A DNA stretch of 64,000 bases from Hermatobates lingyangjiaoensis (GCA_026182355.1 JAPFBL010000002.1:2728001-2792000), one strand, 5' to 3'. Numbered from the stretch's first letter, positions 23,233 to 35,920 are shown. Program-made: numbers and translations. The notes: generated from the letters alone by a model not told the origin.

Positions 23233-23450
23233 AGGGCGGTTGCATCTTGCCTCTTGACTGCAATATCTAGTGTGCAATTCTTACTCTGAACCTCAATTTT
23301 TTCACGCAGGGGGTGAGAAAATCTGATTATATTGTCCCTCAGAGAGGTCGTTAAGCCGTTGGTGTTAGGCAATAGTTATAAGTTTTGTAAGTCCCTATTC
23401 TAACTATACTTGAATTAGGTGTAATTTAGGATTCCCAATGTAGAATAATT
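23233..23450 (+). mobile_element. tRNA-derived SINE (copy C, degenerate)
   Basis: The body aligns with the reverse complement of 40190-40400. Shared blocks are TTCACGCAG..GGTGA, GTCCCTC-GAGAGG-CGTTAA, CCGT(C/T)GGT and TAGGATTCCCAATGTAGAAT (23430-23449). The tRNA-like head (23233-23290) is too decayed to show clean A and B boxes. It is the third member of the SINE family in the window and the only one on +. Confidence 0.7.
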
Positions 23451-23733
23451 AGGGAAACACAATATTCCCTTGATCAATAAACCTCAGAGGTGTAGCTTTC
23501 TAGCAGATCCTCATTCTCCCCCAAATCAAATTATAGGTATAACGAAACAACGTAGAATATAATTAGGTAAGAAGCTGCCAAGCCAAATTTGTAATATATT
23601 ACATTTACTGCTTATCACCCTCATAGCATGTAATAATTTGATTAATAATATATATATTTCAGTGTATAGTACAAATATTTTAGTTGTTTGGTTGCCTGAT
23701 TTTATTATTACCACTTATTTAGTTAATTACCAT

Positions 23734-23805
23734 TAGATATGGTTAATTACCAAAAAATATACTAAAATTCAGATTATTTCAAAGGAAATATACTCAAAAT
23801 TTGTA
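23734..23805 (+). repeat. 72-bp direct repeat, copy 2
   Basis: Partner of 22916-22987. Downstream, 23870-23927 carries a second kind of match: CGCCATAATTGTGTATATTG and ATGTCATCTTAAA are repeated at 25382-25433 inside the mariner transposase relic, so a piece of that transposase gene lies here as well. Confidence 0.7.
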
Positions 23806-24439
23806 TATTTTGTATATACAAAATATAAAAATAAAGTATACTTTTTATAGAGTATGGATTAGTTTATGGATTTTCGCCATAATTGTGTATATTGGAGTAA
23901 TGAGAACCATCATGTCATCTTAAATTTAGTGAATTATTTACTAAATTATGGTATTGAAATCTCTGTTATTGTTCTTCTTAAATAATATACAAATTTAAAT
24001 ATCATTCAAACATAATTGTATTAATTGAGAAGACGTTTCAATTAATATTGCAAAGAAAAAGAAGAAAAAGAGAAATATATTTTTATTCTGCCAAACAAAT
24101 TTGGAAACAAAAAATATTTCACACACTGTTGAGAGGATTTTTTGTTGTAGGAAACACATAGGCAAGACAATTGATAACTCTCGTGACCCAATGTCACCCT
24201 TTCAAGGCCCCTGTAATTGAAGTCATCAATTTTTTTTCTCACAACCATCTGGATGATTAGCGGACGAAGGGTGGTCAAGCTCTTGATACCAACCATTAAC
24301 TTTCCACAGTGAAAGATTCCACTGTAATCTGTTATCTACTATTCCAATGTGGCTCTATCTAATCAAATATGATAAATGAATATAGTCATTTCAATAAAAG
24401 ATTGGCGCTTAATCGTTTTAACTAATACTTTTATAATAT

Positions 24440-24550
24440 CTTAATTATAACTACCGTACATACTCGTAGGTTAGTCGCACCTTTCTTTACTAAAATATTA
24501 TTAAAAAAATATAGAGGTGCGACCTATCTACTCGATATATCTGTATAATT
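24440..24550. mobile_element. Short hairpin MITE-like element
   Basis: An imperfect inverted repeat: TACTCGTAGGTTAGTCGCAC near 24461-24480 pairs with GTGCGACCTATCTACTCG near 24518-24535, and the outer TAATTATA/TATAATTA also match. This makes a foldback of about 110 bp with a small AT-rich centre, typical of tiny non-autonomous DNA elements. The superfamily is not assignable. Confidence 0.55.
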
Positions 24551-24894
24551 AACTTTTCCGTAACTGTCATTGTGGTAATGCCAAGTACCAGAATGCGTAC
24601 ATTAAGGATTGGAAACCTGTCATCTGCACGAATCATGTTTGAAAGAACCTACCGATTCACAGCTTTATATAATCTGTACTGTTAGAAATATATACATTTA
24701 TTAAAATAAAATTACATAATATTTATCAATCGCACAATTTTTTAATATATCTAAGCAGATTTGGGAATGAAGGTAAATATTTTTTAATACAGAGAATGGC
24801 ATAATTAAGGCTCTTTTTTTACATCTTGGATGTATGTATATACTTTCTTTTTATCAACTGCTATTATTTATTTTTTCAGATTTTTTATAAAACC

Positions 24895-25865
24895 ATGAGA
24901 TTAACAAATGAACGGAGGGTTAATGCAATTTAATTTTACTATCAAAACAATAAAAATGGTGCTAAAGCTGCACGATTATTATTAGCTGAATTTACCATCT
25001 CAAGGATGCAAAACAGAAATATCAAAAAACTTGATTAGAAAATTTGAATCAACAGGAAGTTTAAGTTATATTCAAAGACGGGTAGGCCAATTTTGGCAAC
25101 AAACTTAGAAAAAATTGATTAACTACAAGAATCGTTGCTGATTTTTTTGCGTGATTTTTGCAGAGTTACCAATCAGTGATAGAAGTGTTCGCAGAATGTT
25201 GAAGAAACTGAAGATGGGACCTTACATTCCACGTGCGCTTTAAAGTTTGCATGATGGAGATCAAGATATACTCTTGCAATTTTGCTAAATCTTTTTTGAA
25301 TTAAGTTAATGAAGATATAATCTTCCTTGAAAAGATATGGTGGTCAGATAAAGCAACCTTTACGTTAAATGGGCACATCAATCGCCATAATTGTGTATAT
25401 TGTGGAGTAATGAGAATCCTCATGTCATCTTAAAAAAGGATATTAATTTGCCAGAATTAGCAGTTTGGGCTGCCATTTCTCGCATGAGATTAATAGGGCC
25501 AATATTCTTTGAAAGTACTGTGAATCAAGATAATTATTGGCATATGCTTCAAACGGAGTTTTGACTAAGTTTTGAAAATCAAAACGATATTTATTTTCAA
25601 CAGTATAGAACTCCTCCCCAGTATGGATTAGGAGTTGGGGAATGGTTAAATAAAAATTTTGAAGGCAGGTAGATAGGACAAAGAGGACCAATTGAATGGC
25701 CATCACGATCACACGATCTAACACCACTGGATATTTTTTTGTGTGATGTACTGAAAGATAAAGTTTATAATCTTAATCAGAAAACAATTTTAGAAATAAA
25801 GAATACAATTTAAGATAAATTTCATGAAATTACCAACTCTCTCTCAATTTTAAAGTCCAAAGCTT
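24895..25865 (+). pseudogene. Tc1/mariner-superfamily transposase relic
   Basis: Nearly the whole order of a mariner-type transposase with an N-terminal DUF4817-like helix-turn-helix is present, broken by stops and frameshifts. It starts MRLTNERRV. An N-terminal piece with YYQNNKNGAKAARLLLAEF is followed by RKFESTGSL and GRP. The first catalytic region appears as [18 protein letters not shown] fragments at about 25350-25390, with the expected Asp. NLPELAVWAAISRMRLIGP (25447-) is the middle strand. At 25595 the usual QQDGAPPHY block reads QQYRTPPQY, so the second catalytic Asp is lost. GPIEWPSRSHDLTPLDIF (25688-) carries the third acidic site. No terminal repeats are evident. It is a dead element. 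Confidence 0.88.
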
Positions 25866-26099
25866 TTGTCTCAGTTTTTTTAACCTTTAATTTGGTTCCA
25901 TTTCATTTTTATTGACCAATTTAGTTACCAAATAGCCATTATATTAATGTTATTAATATCTTAAATTAATCTCTGTACTTTGGAATACATTTATATAAAA
26001 AAAAATAAAGGATAATCGACTTACTTTTTGATTCTCCAAAATAATTAAACAAAGCACTTAAGTTTGATGACCCCACGAGGAACAAATGCCTTGAGGATA

Positions 26100-26330
26100 A
26101 AGTCACCATGTTTGAAAAATTACGGCTACCAACTTCACAACCATTAAATTATTGGAAAAATAAACATTGGTTTCCACTGTTAAAAGCAAGTGCGAAAATT
26201 GTTTTGGCCATACCTGCATCATTAGAGCAGCAGTAGAGCGCTTATTTAGTGCAGCCGTATTATTGTTGAGTAAGTTACGAAAACGGATATCACCAGCTCT
26301 CGTTATGAACTCTTTGTATATCAGATTTGC
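26100..26330 (+). pseudogene. hAT transposase dimerisation-domain relic
   Basis: The C-terminal hATC domain is recognisable. LNYWKNKHWFPLLKASAKIV leads to LAIPAS in one frame, then a one-base shift gives AAVERLFSAAVLLLSKLRKR followed by ISPALVMNSLYI. This matches the family pattern W...FP.L...A...L.IPASSA..ERLFS.AG....R..L. The catalytic N-terminal part is not seen, and stops and the shift rule out function. This protein region differs from the hAT pieces at 5321 and 38585. Confidence 0.87.
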
Positions 26331-26440
26331 GTGTAAATTAAAATTGTGGAAATGGTTCATGGATTACCTGAATTGACTGAATTAGTAGAAGTAGTCGATC
26401 AGCGGGAAATTGATAATGTGCGGAATGAGCATGGTTACTC

Positions 26441-28454
26441 AGAAATGGTCTAACAAAATAACAATGATACTGAGTTGTCATAAAGTTAATAATTTTGTCG
26501 TTTTGCATGTCTCTATGTATATATAGTCCTATTTAGTAGACACTACAAGTAAACTTTCAGAATTTCATAATTTTATTTGAACTGTATTCCATATTAATAT
26601 TATAATGGTAATCCTGTGGGTTAGGATGGAATGGAACAGAAAAATATATCCCTTCAACAAGCCTGAAAATCTCCATGTCAGCACTACCAAAAGAATTTCT
26701 AATAATTACCCTAATATAATAATGTAATTAAACACCAGTCTCCAATTAAAAAATTGGAATTAATAATTTAAATTTTCTATTAGATCAAGCTTCAAATTTT
26801 AATTGCAAAATCTAGCAGAACTGGTGCTTTATCAAGTTGTTTAGCTTCAACTTTCTCAATGAGGGCTTTATCAAACTCATCACTGAGGTTACATCAGCTC
26901 GATAAATTTGTCTTGAGCAGTTTCTAATATATTCAATTGATACATTAGGGTTGAAAGTGTCAATCATGAGACAAAAACATTTATCGTCTTTACCTTGAAA
27001 ATTGTTTGGCATTCCGAAAATGAAATTTTCAACATCGCTTTAATCTCTAATTCAGCTCAGCAATTTAATTAGTTATTATTGAAGGTTTCATTTAAAAAAT
27101 TCAAATAGTTATAATTTATTTTAGTCATTTAGGATTCTAATTTTTATCGAAAAGAATATATTCTTTGTGTAACTCAGTGATTGAACTCTCTCTTTCTTAT
27201 AATGAGGTACATATTTTGCTATGAATCAAAAGAATATTGACTTGTATGCTAGTTTACACAACAGTTGTTCATTTGGGGAAAAGAAAAAGACAAAATGTAA
27301 GAAAATCGCTTTCTTGAATAGATAAACCAATTTGCAGGGTACCTTCCCATTCAATCAAGCCTTTCAAGACTTTACCTTCATATATTATCAAACGTAAATT
27401 ACATCAAAATTCATCATACATAGTTACAAGAACCACGAAGTAGGCGGTTATGATTTTATATCATTTTTCTAATTATTTTATTTATTTTACTCTATTCAAT
27501 ATATGATATGAATAAATATTTTTCAATGAATTGGGTTTCACAATAAATAGATAGACTTCAATTGATGGACTGCACAGCCTTCAAATAAAAGCTATTCATG
27601 ACTCGAAACATGAAGCTTGCAATAATGCATTTTTAACCTTAAACTTTTTTTTTGTAATATAAATTAATTTTCAGGCGTAATTTAGCTATACTTGATTTTG
27701 ATTACTTGAATGCAAGGCTGAAATGAAGAGCGTAGTAGCCCTTGGTACATTTTATGGAAGATGATTTTTTAAATTTGTCGATGATTTTAGTATACAAGTT
27801 AAATCCGTGAAAGCTGCAATGTAATTAATCAGTTACATGCAGTTGTATTCCTTTCTTTTTTTTTTTTTTTTTAAATAAACACTAGTCTGATGGAGCTACC
27901 AATACGGAATAGAGCCATGTTAAAGTTTTTTTTGAAATGTCCGTATCTCCTAGTTGTTAAAGGTGATTTTTCAGAGAAAGTGTATCAAATTTTCTTCGTT
28001 TTCGTTTGATCTTTTAAACTCACATCAGTAAATAATTTGATTCTTATGTTCTTACGCATTACTCATATATTTCTAATGAGTCATCGAAAAAACATAACTT
28101 TCAGGTTATGACAGATACTCCCTGGCTATTATGTACTACTGCATTCCTTGTTTCCTTCCGTGAAAAGATCCATCACATTATAATAGAAATATTTTTTTTG
28201 TGATTGAAAAGTCATTAACACTACCAGAATGTGGATTTTTAAGAACTGTTGCGAATTCGTCCTCGGAGAATAGTCGTAAATTAGTATCTGTCCTTTCGTA
28301 TGTCTGCACTTTGTCTTGGTGGAAGGGCTTAACTTGTCCTTGTTGCATTGCGTGCCTTGGATAGGAAACTAAACCGCCTCAAGGGATCTTCCCCAGTCGT
28401 ATTTTTTGTTCTATTATTTTCATTTTTTCTCACCTTATGTTTTCTAACAATTTC
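26441..28454. other. AT-rich spacer
   Basis: No recognised gene. The minus frame 26812-27012 shows no domain. A run of T at about 27855-27872 is the only simple-sequence tract. Confidence 0.5.
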
Positions 28455-28461
28455 TTTTCCC

Positions 28462-29075
28462 TTTACCAAGTAAAGTATAACTTTCAAGAAAAAAATTAAT
28501 CCTTAGTTTTTGATGGATTTACATGTTTTGGGGTCCCCAAAGTTCATATTCGCTTTTTTTGGAATGATATTTGTGTTTTGATGGGTGGGGGTGTTTCCAA
28601 AAGTTTGTGGGCACACTACAGGACCCATACTGTGATTGATTAAATTTGTATATTACACAAAAATGGTCCCTATTGTTTTTTGCCAATATTGTACTATAGA
28701 AAAGTCACTTGTTTGGGCAAAATATGTTTCACAACATTGTATTTCTTCAAACCACCAAACCCAGAGTACATAAATGTTGAGATTTATTATAAACTATCGT
28801 CAACATTATGTGGGAAAACTTAAGTTTTTTTTTCCAATCGTTGGAACGGTCAGTTATGTAATAAAAAGTAAAAAAAAAATATACTTATAATGGACTTTGA
28901 AAGCTTTTGGACACAATCAGGTTACACCATTTGACAAATCGTATTGAAATTATACTCAGAATTAGAACAGTATGAGAGGATGAGCTGAATATCTTTTTTT
29001 TTTTAGAAATTTCATCGAAGAATCACGATGTGGGTGATTTTTTGCGAAAGAGCTATTTGAAGAAAAATAAAATTT
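28462..29075 (+). repeat. Unnamed family, 5'-part copy
   Basis: It starts at TAAAGTATAACTTTCAAG, then ATGTTTTGGGGTCCCCAAAG, the TGGGTGGGGGTG stretch and AAAAGTTTGTGGGCACACTA, matching the 5' half of 1565-3386. Downstream blocks such as GATGAGCTGAATATC also recur at 32745. It lacks the 3' half of the long copies. Confidence 0.65.
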
Positions 29076-29844
29076 TTAAAAAAGCAATCTACTTAAATTA
29101 GTATGCCATAAAAAAATGTGGAGAAATTTTAATTATCGTGAAAAAACAATGTAACTCTAAAACTCAAAACTAGACATGGAATATTTAATAACCCGCTGTA
29201 TTTGTTTGTATTGATCTAAACTTTGATATGAATTGAGCAAACATAATTTTTGATATATGGTTTAATACAAGAATTTGAAGATGATTTGAAGTGTTAATAT
29301 GATATTAAGAGTTATAAAGTATTAGAACTATATAAGGAAATACCAATCAACCATATATTTCATACTGCTCTCCTGGCCAAACAGCAAATGGTTGTCTAAC
29401 AAGAATGTTGTACTCCTTAATAAACATAATGTCAGAAGTTTGAGTACGTCTTCGTATTACGATAAACTGACTTTTCGTGTGTTTAAGAATTCTATTGTTT
29501 TTGAATAATATTTGAACATGTGAAAGGTATTTTTTTATTCTTTATAAAAACATGGTTACTACTTTTATGTTTCCGGTTATTGGAGAAACACAAAATTCAT
29601 ATTTGGTATCATTTTACTGCAAATATTTCATGAGTTTACAATATTGGAAGAGTAATATTCCATTAAAAATGGAAAAAAAAATCCAAAGTAACCGAGGCCG
29701 TTTTAGTTAACTAATCATCTTCATTTTTAATTTTTTTAAAGGGACTACATATGTATCATCACAAGGGAAAATTGACAATGCAGTTAAAAAAATTTTGTTT
29801 AACAAAGTAGAAAAATTTTCAAGTCCGAAATAAATTACCCTGGA

Positions 29845-30480
29845 CTTCTTGAATACAGAAGGTACTTTCTATGTCAAACGCTTGTTATCTATTGAGTCAA
29901 CATTAATACAAACATTATCAATCCAGTTCCTTCGACTTCAGAGTAGATTATTGCAATGCTTTCGCGAAGAATGACTAGTGTAAGTGTAGGATATACTAAC
30001 ACTGAAACTGTGATCACTGAAGTTTGTACTAAGGTACGTGTGCTATCGTCATTATGGTTATTTGGAACTAATAATCTATTAGATACCCTAAATCTAATAG
30101 GTTACGAGAAGCAAGTATATTCAGATGGCCTTGTTATTATAAGAAGAGGGATACTAGATGGTACTTCTTTTGAACTTATACAGGATGCTCTCTAAATTGT
30201 TGAAAGATGGGTAAATGGAGAAGGATTGGATGTAAACTCAACTGAAATGGTCCTTATATAATTCCTTATTACAAATAAAGTAGGGTTAAATAGCTTTTCA
30301 TTAAAAATATTAAGATAAAACTCCTTAAACGAATAGAACTGCCTAAGGTTTTTTTTTGACTCAAGAACAAAAGGAAAAGCCTTGTAACCTATAGTTTGGT
30401 TAATGCTACAAATGGAATGGTACACTGTAAGAGGTATATGCTATCCGTAGGTGAATGAAAAAGGTTTCTTAATAAATTAT
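29845..30480 (+). pseudogene. LINE reverse transcriptase relic, copy 1
   Basis: A decayed Jockey/I-R1-group reverse transcriptase. A degenerate domain A (DIEGAF-like, around 29850-29880) precedes the frame 29956-30195. That frame has MLSRRMTSVSVG, TEVCTKVRVLSSLWLF (a mutated GCPQGGVLSPLLW block) and YSDGLVIIRRG (YADDLVI with A to S and D to G changes, so the catalytic pair is lost). Further frames read IVERWVNGEGLDVNST and a KYLGVFFDS-like piece near 30340. It is the same family as 31545-31950: both share the RG..(D)GTS/KAS..., IVERW and NKV blocks. It is non-functional. Confidence 0.85.
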
Positions 30481-30611
30481 CTTATAAAAGGTGTCTTAAT
30501 TATTATGATGATACTAATTAGTCTTAATAAACTACAAAGACAAGTCCTTGTGGATATCTACAGCGACTTGTAGTCACTGTTAAGATTTTTTTACTTTAAC
30601 TTTTAATTCTT

Positions 30612-31190
30612 ATAAAATAAGTATAACGATCATCAAAAAAATTCAGTCGCTAGATTTTGACTGATTTGCATGTCCCGAGATTTCAAAGTCATTTCTTGAC
30701 GTTTTTTCGATGCTACCTGTATATGTGTGAGAGGGTGGGTGTGTATCTAAAAGTTTGTGTGCACACTAGTGGCAACACTTGATGTATCAAATACATATTT
30801 TTTTAAAAAAGTAGCACCTATGGCGTATATGTGCTCTATTATTTTGGCTGATATTTCTTAATGTTGATTTACTACTTTGGGCTACATGTAATTGTATATG
30901 TATTTTTATCCTGATTAACTACTAACTCTATAGTTTTCATGTTTTTTATCATAAAACTGAGAGCAGCATTATCTAAAAAAAACTACAATTTTTTTCCAAC
31001 AACTAGTAAGTTCATTTTTAATGTAAACTGTAAAATTTTGAACTATGACTGATTTTAAAAGTTTTTGAGACAAATGCAGGTCGCGGGTTTTGATAGTTCA
31101 TAATGAGATTATTCCCCTAAATAGCACTATATGGGAGAATCATTTGAGTAATTTTTTGTCGAAATTTCATGTACGGAAATGGACGTTATC
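30612..31190 (+). repeat. Unnamed family, 5'-part copy
   Basis: ATAAGTATAACGATCATCAA, TTTCAAAGTCATTTCTTGAC, GAGAGGGTGGGTGTGTATC and GTTTGTGTGCACACTAGTGG follow the order of the 5' half of the family. It lies between the two LINE relics of one family, so it may be an insertion that split or followed a tandem LINE pair. Confidence 0.65.
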
Positions 31191-31544
31191 ACACTAATTG
31201 GGAACCACCTCTCTAATAGTTAAATAAACTCAAAATTTTGTTTTAGCTATTGTCTTATACAAATAATTCATGAGCGTAGAGTATTGGAAAAGTAATATTA
31301 CCCTAAAATGACAACTATTAGATCTGTCTTTTTTAATATCAGAATGTTTTATAAATAAGCGCCTTTGGAAAGGAAAACATTGCTGTCCAAAGGGCACCCT
31401 AACAAAATCAGCCTAAAAATTTTGATTAACAAAACAGAAACTCTTTAAGTACTAAAAAAATCACTCTTTTGCTGCTACTTGGATATTGAAACAGATTTGA
31501 TAATACCGCTAAATAAATCAAAACAAATAAACTTTGTGTTTTTA

Positions 31545-31950
31545 TTAACAGTAGAACTATAGAATGGATTAGTACAAGCTGAGTAAAGAATAATTAGTTC
31601 AAACAGAGGTTCGAGCACGACTGAAATTGAGTCCACTGAAGGCTGTTCTTAGAGAGTTGTTCTATTTTCCTAATTGTGGTTATTAGTTGCGGATAACCTA
31701 CCTTGTGGATATGCAGATGATCTTGTTAGTATAAGAAGTAAAGCTTCATGGACTGCCATTGATCTGATTCGTGATCTCTGAATTGGCGAAAGATGCGTAA
31801 AGGAGAAAGGTCTAGATAAAAGTGCTGTTAAATCAGACCTTGTTCCTTTCTCAAGAAGAAATAAAGTAAGGTTCAATGACCTCTTTACTAAAAATACTGA
31901 AATAGGACTCTGAAAGGTGCCCAACACCTTGGGTTCTCTTTACATAAAAG
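31545..31950 (+). pseudogene. LINE reverse transcriptase relic, copy 2
   Basis: Pieces in order: IEWIST (R-W-I block before domain B), STEGCS then SCSIF (mutated GCPQGGVLSP), GYADDLVSIRSKASWTAIDL (catalytic YADD box intact, about 31705-31765), ERCVKEKGLDKSAVKSDLVP and FSRRNKVRFNDLFTKNTEI. This matches 29845-30480 block by block. Stops and frameshifts occur between pieces. Only about 130 residues of the palm remain. Confidence 0.85.
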
Positions 31951-32462
31951 AATAAACTTTACAAGCATGTAGTACATACACTGGATAAGGCCTTTAGTTT
32001 AATGCAATAATAGCATCATATTTTTCCACATTATTGTTATCAAGTCAGTTATAACTAAAAACAATTGATATCACAATAAAACAAATGAAACTACTAAATT
32101 AATTATCTATGAGTTTGTTAATATTAAGCACAGTAAAATAAAACAAGCTCAAATGATTTTCAACGAGTTTTATATTATGTTTACTTAAAGTAAATTGATA
32201 TAAATTAGTTAATGACTTGATTAATAATATATTTCAAGAATGTCACTAATATTACTGGGATGTTACTAATATTACTAATCGTTTCTTGTTTCAAGTTTTG
32301 TAAGTATTATTACCTTTTGGTTAGAATTGACTAAATAGGAATATATTATTGATTTCGTTGATTATCAATAAATTTGATAATACGTTTAATTGAACTTAAG
32401 TTGAGTGTAAACCAGTCCAACTTTTCTTCTACAAAGTAATTATCTATAGTGCTTTTTGCTTT
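31951..32462. other. AT-rich spacer
   Basis: No gene is seen. At 32395-32430 AGTTGAGTGTAAACCAGTCC resembles the 3' terminal block of the unnamed family, just ahead of the next copy. Confidence 0.5.
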
Positions 32463-33567
32463 ACCTTAAGTATAGTGATCGTAAAAAAATTCCATCTTAA
32501 GATTTTAACAGAATTCCATGTTTTGAGGTTCCAAAAGTCGTTTTATGAAGTTTTTTCGATGATGTCTGTCTGTGTGTTTGTGGGTGGTTAGTGAGTGTGT
32601 ATCCAAAGTTTGTGGACACTTTTTTTTTTCAATAAAATGTAAAAATTTGGACTTATGAATCTGAAACCTTGGGAGGGTGATACGAGCCGTATCGTTTGAT
32701 GGATCAAAATGAAATTATGCTTAAAAATAGAACATTATATGGAGGATGAGTTGAGATAATTTTTTTCAAAATTACTACTTGTTAATTACTAATATATTTT
32801 TTCTCAATATACATTTACAACAACCTTATAAGAGGACATCACGTACGAAAAAAATAACACTTGCTCAGAGAAAACTGGTATATATGATTTTTGAAAAGGG
32901 AAAGAAAAGTGATTTTTTAAAAAATACTAGCATGCCATAAAATTCCTAGTATAATAATTTTATAAAAGACCAAAAATGTAAACGTGATTCAAAATTGAAA
33001 ATATTCTTTGAAATACAATATAATAAATGATATTATTCTACTTCTTGAATTAAAAATATTTTAAAACGACATTTGTTTTTACATGTTTCTGACAATTTTA
33101 GACAAAATAAGAATATATTCAAGTTTTAAATGGGAGACATTGTTTTCAAATCTTCATTGTAGAAGGAGGTCAGATAAACTATGTGAGAGATCCACTGGTT
33201 ATTGTAACAAAAGCCATGTTCACATGTAAGAGATTATTTCGTAACACGAAATCTACACTTTCGATTTTCAAAAATGTTATTACTGTTGTAGTCATACTAG
33301 TGATTTATATTTGGACTTACTGGTCCAGTGGTGGACCAGTAATATAAAATTTATATTTCATCAGTGGTGCAATATACAAAAATAAGCATAGATATTGCTA
33401 AGTGGGATCAGTCACTATCTGTAGTACCTCCAGGAATGAAAGACTAATAAACATCTCCCATTTAGGCATTCAATTATGCCTAAATGGGACATTATATATT
33501 ATATACCCAAGAAGTTTGATATTATGTTTACTTATAGTAATGTAGAGTGTAGGCCACTCCAGATTAT
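32463..33567 (+). repeat. Unnamed family, internally deleted copy (E3)
   Basis: It has the 5' block (AGTATAGTGATCGTAAAAAA, TTCCAAAAGTCGTTTTATGA) and the complete 3' half ending AGTGTAGGCCACTCCAGATT, joined by a deletion near 32760 relative to the two longer copies. A small insertion with an inverted TGGTCCA/TGGACCA motif sits at about 33320-33350. On the minus strand, 33165-33280 keeps the shared frame down to the same TAG. Confidence 0.7.
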
Positions 33568-34781
33568 TTAGAATTTGTCACTGTTTATTGAATTTTTCTC
33601 CTGTTGAGGTGCAAAATTGGTACAATTATAACAAATCCTCTTTATAGTCCTGTTAATGCTTATTTGTTGGTGTCCAGAGGTTGGCGAAATTAGTTTGTCG
33701 AGAAAGCAGCTAGAGGGTGGGAGGAATAGCCCTGGAGAATAACCAGACAGTATTAGAAAGCCGTTACTAGGACCACGAAAAACTTGAGTAGGTCTGTAAT
33801 TTGAACCGGTCCTGCAGAGAAGGGAGCCTTGGACCGAATCTAAGTTGCGAGGTCAACGTGACATATTCTGTCTTTCCCCAATTCTTCCTCCCCAATGAAA
33901 TGACCATTGTCATAAGACAGTCGTGACTAAGTCAAGTCTGTTGTCAACAAAATATTACAAAAGTTTGTTAAAGCTCCTGGAAGTTTCCAATTTGATATAG
34001 AATAATAGTTTACCTATACTAAGATATAACAATTCAAAGATAATCATATGAATTTGACCCAGTTATGTCAGTGTGCTTTCAAATTCATTACATTCACTGT
34101 TTTATGATGATATTAGATTCATGAAATGTCCAGAATTTTTCTCTGGTTGTAATTAACCTTATGGAGTCTGCGTGCTGTTTCGAAAAAAATGAATTGGGAG
34201 ATTGTAGGAAATGAATAATACGAATAATAATGAATAATACGTACATGGACAAAAAATGAAATACGATGGAATTTACCTGTGGTTTTTATTTTCCAGTATA
34301 AATGGAGATTCATGAAAATAAAAAAAAAATAGTTCCTACCTCAGCAACAACAATATACATTACTTTGAAAGTTTCCTGGTGAGTTTTTTTTAATGTTGCA
34401 TTTGTAGACATTAAAACTACCTTATGAATCTGAATTTCTAAGGCTTTTTTTTATTATTATTGATCTATTGGACTGTTATTAACATTAACTATAATGTATT
34501 ATTGTTATTAACGTCTTTAAAAATTTAACAACCTAAATTGAAGGAGGCCATCAATAATTTATACCAACAAATATTTTTTTAATAATATTTAACCAAATAA
34601 ATGTAGTTTATATAAAATCAAGTAGTTGAATAAATAAAATTATTTATACAACGAAAACTGATACTTATGTGCTTAACACTCTTATCTACTTTAAGAATAT
34701 GAAAATGTCACATTCTTGAGTCTGTGAACTCTGAGGTCACAATCCTGGTACCCTGTTTGATGTTAGTCAGCATTTCGGATC
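33568..34781. other. Spacer with one GC-balanced patch
   Basis: The interval 33655-33905 is noticeably GC-richer (GGTGGGAGGAATAGCCCTGG, AACCGGTCCTGCAGAGAAGG) but I find no tRNA boxes, frame or match elsewhere in the window. The remainder is AT-rich. Confidence 0.45.
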
Positions 34782-34990
34782 TTATATGAACAGGTATCTG
34801 TGTAGAAGGCTCTTGGTCAAAACTACTTCCATTGGGTACTGCATGTCTTGCATTTCTATATAGGAGGTATCGACAAGCCTGGCTAATCCTCGAATGGTTG
34901 TCATCACGGTATGATCTCTAGCTAGTAACCATGAGTCTTCTGAGGCCTCAAGAACTTCGCAGATTTGGGTAGCCAACAATGTTTTCCTGC
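34782..34990 (-). CDS. Unrecognised coding-like open frame
   Basis: On the minus strand the frame is open from about 35004 to a stop at 34782 and reads ECGRKTLLATQICEVLEASE, then DSWLLARDHTVMTTIRGLAR, LVDTSYIEMQDMQYPMEVVL. Codon use is balanced and the DNA is clearly GC-richer than its surroundings, unlike most frames here. I do not recognise the family. There is no good ATG at its start and no obvious splice acceptor, so it may be a piece of an old transposon or of a retrocopy rather than a host exon. Confidence 0.35.
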
Positions 34991-35920
34991 CACACTCTTT
35001 TCACCATAGTAAACTATGTATTAAAAGGATTTTCTAGTAAATTTTTTAGCTCTTGGTTTATTCATACCTTCGTAAATTAAATTTCCGCTAGCGCTTTTGG
35101 TACCATTATATTCCAGTATTAAACTTGGTTAAATTGGTTCAAATTAAACTTGGTCCAACTGATTTTAATTATTTAGTGAATATCTATGTTACTTTACATA
35201 GCACAGAATAGCTTAACCATAAGTTAAGAATTTCTAAAAATCGAAAAGTTGGAGTATGAAGAAACAGAAATAGGAAATGAAGGATCTCCTACTAGATATT
35301 TGTCTGTAAAAGATTATGTTAGAACTTTTTTTTACATCGAAAAAGTTACTAAAAAATATACATGGTATAGAAATTGAAATAACCAAAAATTGATGTAAAT
35401 TTATTATTTTTAAACTTCTTCGTAGGTACTGAGTGCCCAGTCTTAGGAATTATGTCATTTTTCAGGTTGTTCCAAATCAATGATTCCCTTAAAGCGTTCA
35501 AACAAAAGAACTGAATATTTTTTTGAGCAATTAAACGAGATTTTGTATTTCTTTTACTATTTTCTTTCGCATAAAATATTTAAATATCCATACAAATCAA
35601 GGTTTACATCTTACTAAAACAAAAGCAAAACAAAAACACTGTTCCTAGTGTTTGTCAGTTCAACATTCTTTTAAAATCCTCTAGTAATCAATTTTCGCTT
35701 CTGATTCAGGTTTTTCAAGTTTTTTGTAAGCATTCTGCACTTCTGATTGTCCACAATTTTTTCTATTTCCTCTGCGGACCTCTCACAATATAAAATGTCG
35801 TCAAACCAGTACTTCTAACAAGTCATTCTGCTATTGGCTTCTAGAAAATAGTCCCATTCCGACTTCAAAATCGCTTATACTCCATGTATATGCAATCTGT
35901 ACCAAAGAATAAACCAAAGT

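Noticed and set aside
25443..25727. 94-codon minus frame
   Set aside because: It is antisense to the mariner transposase relic, which carries the family motifs on +.
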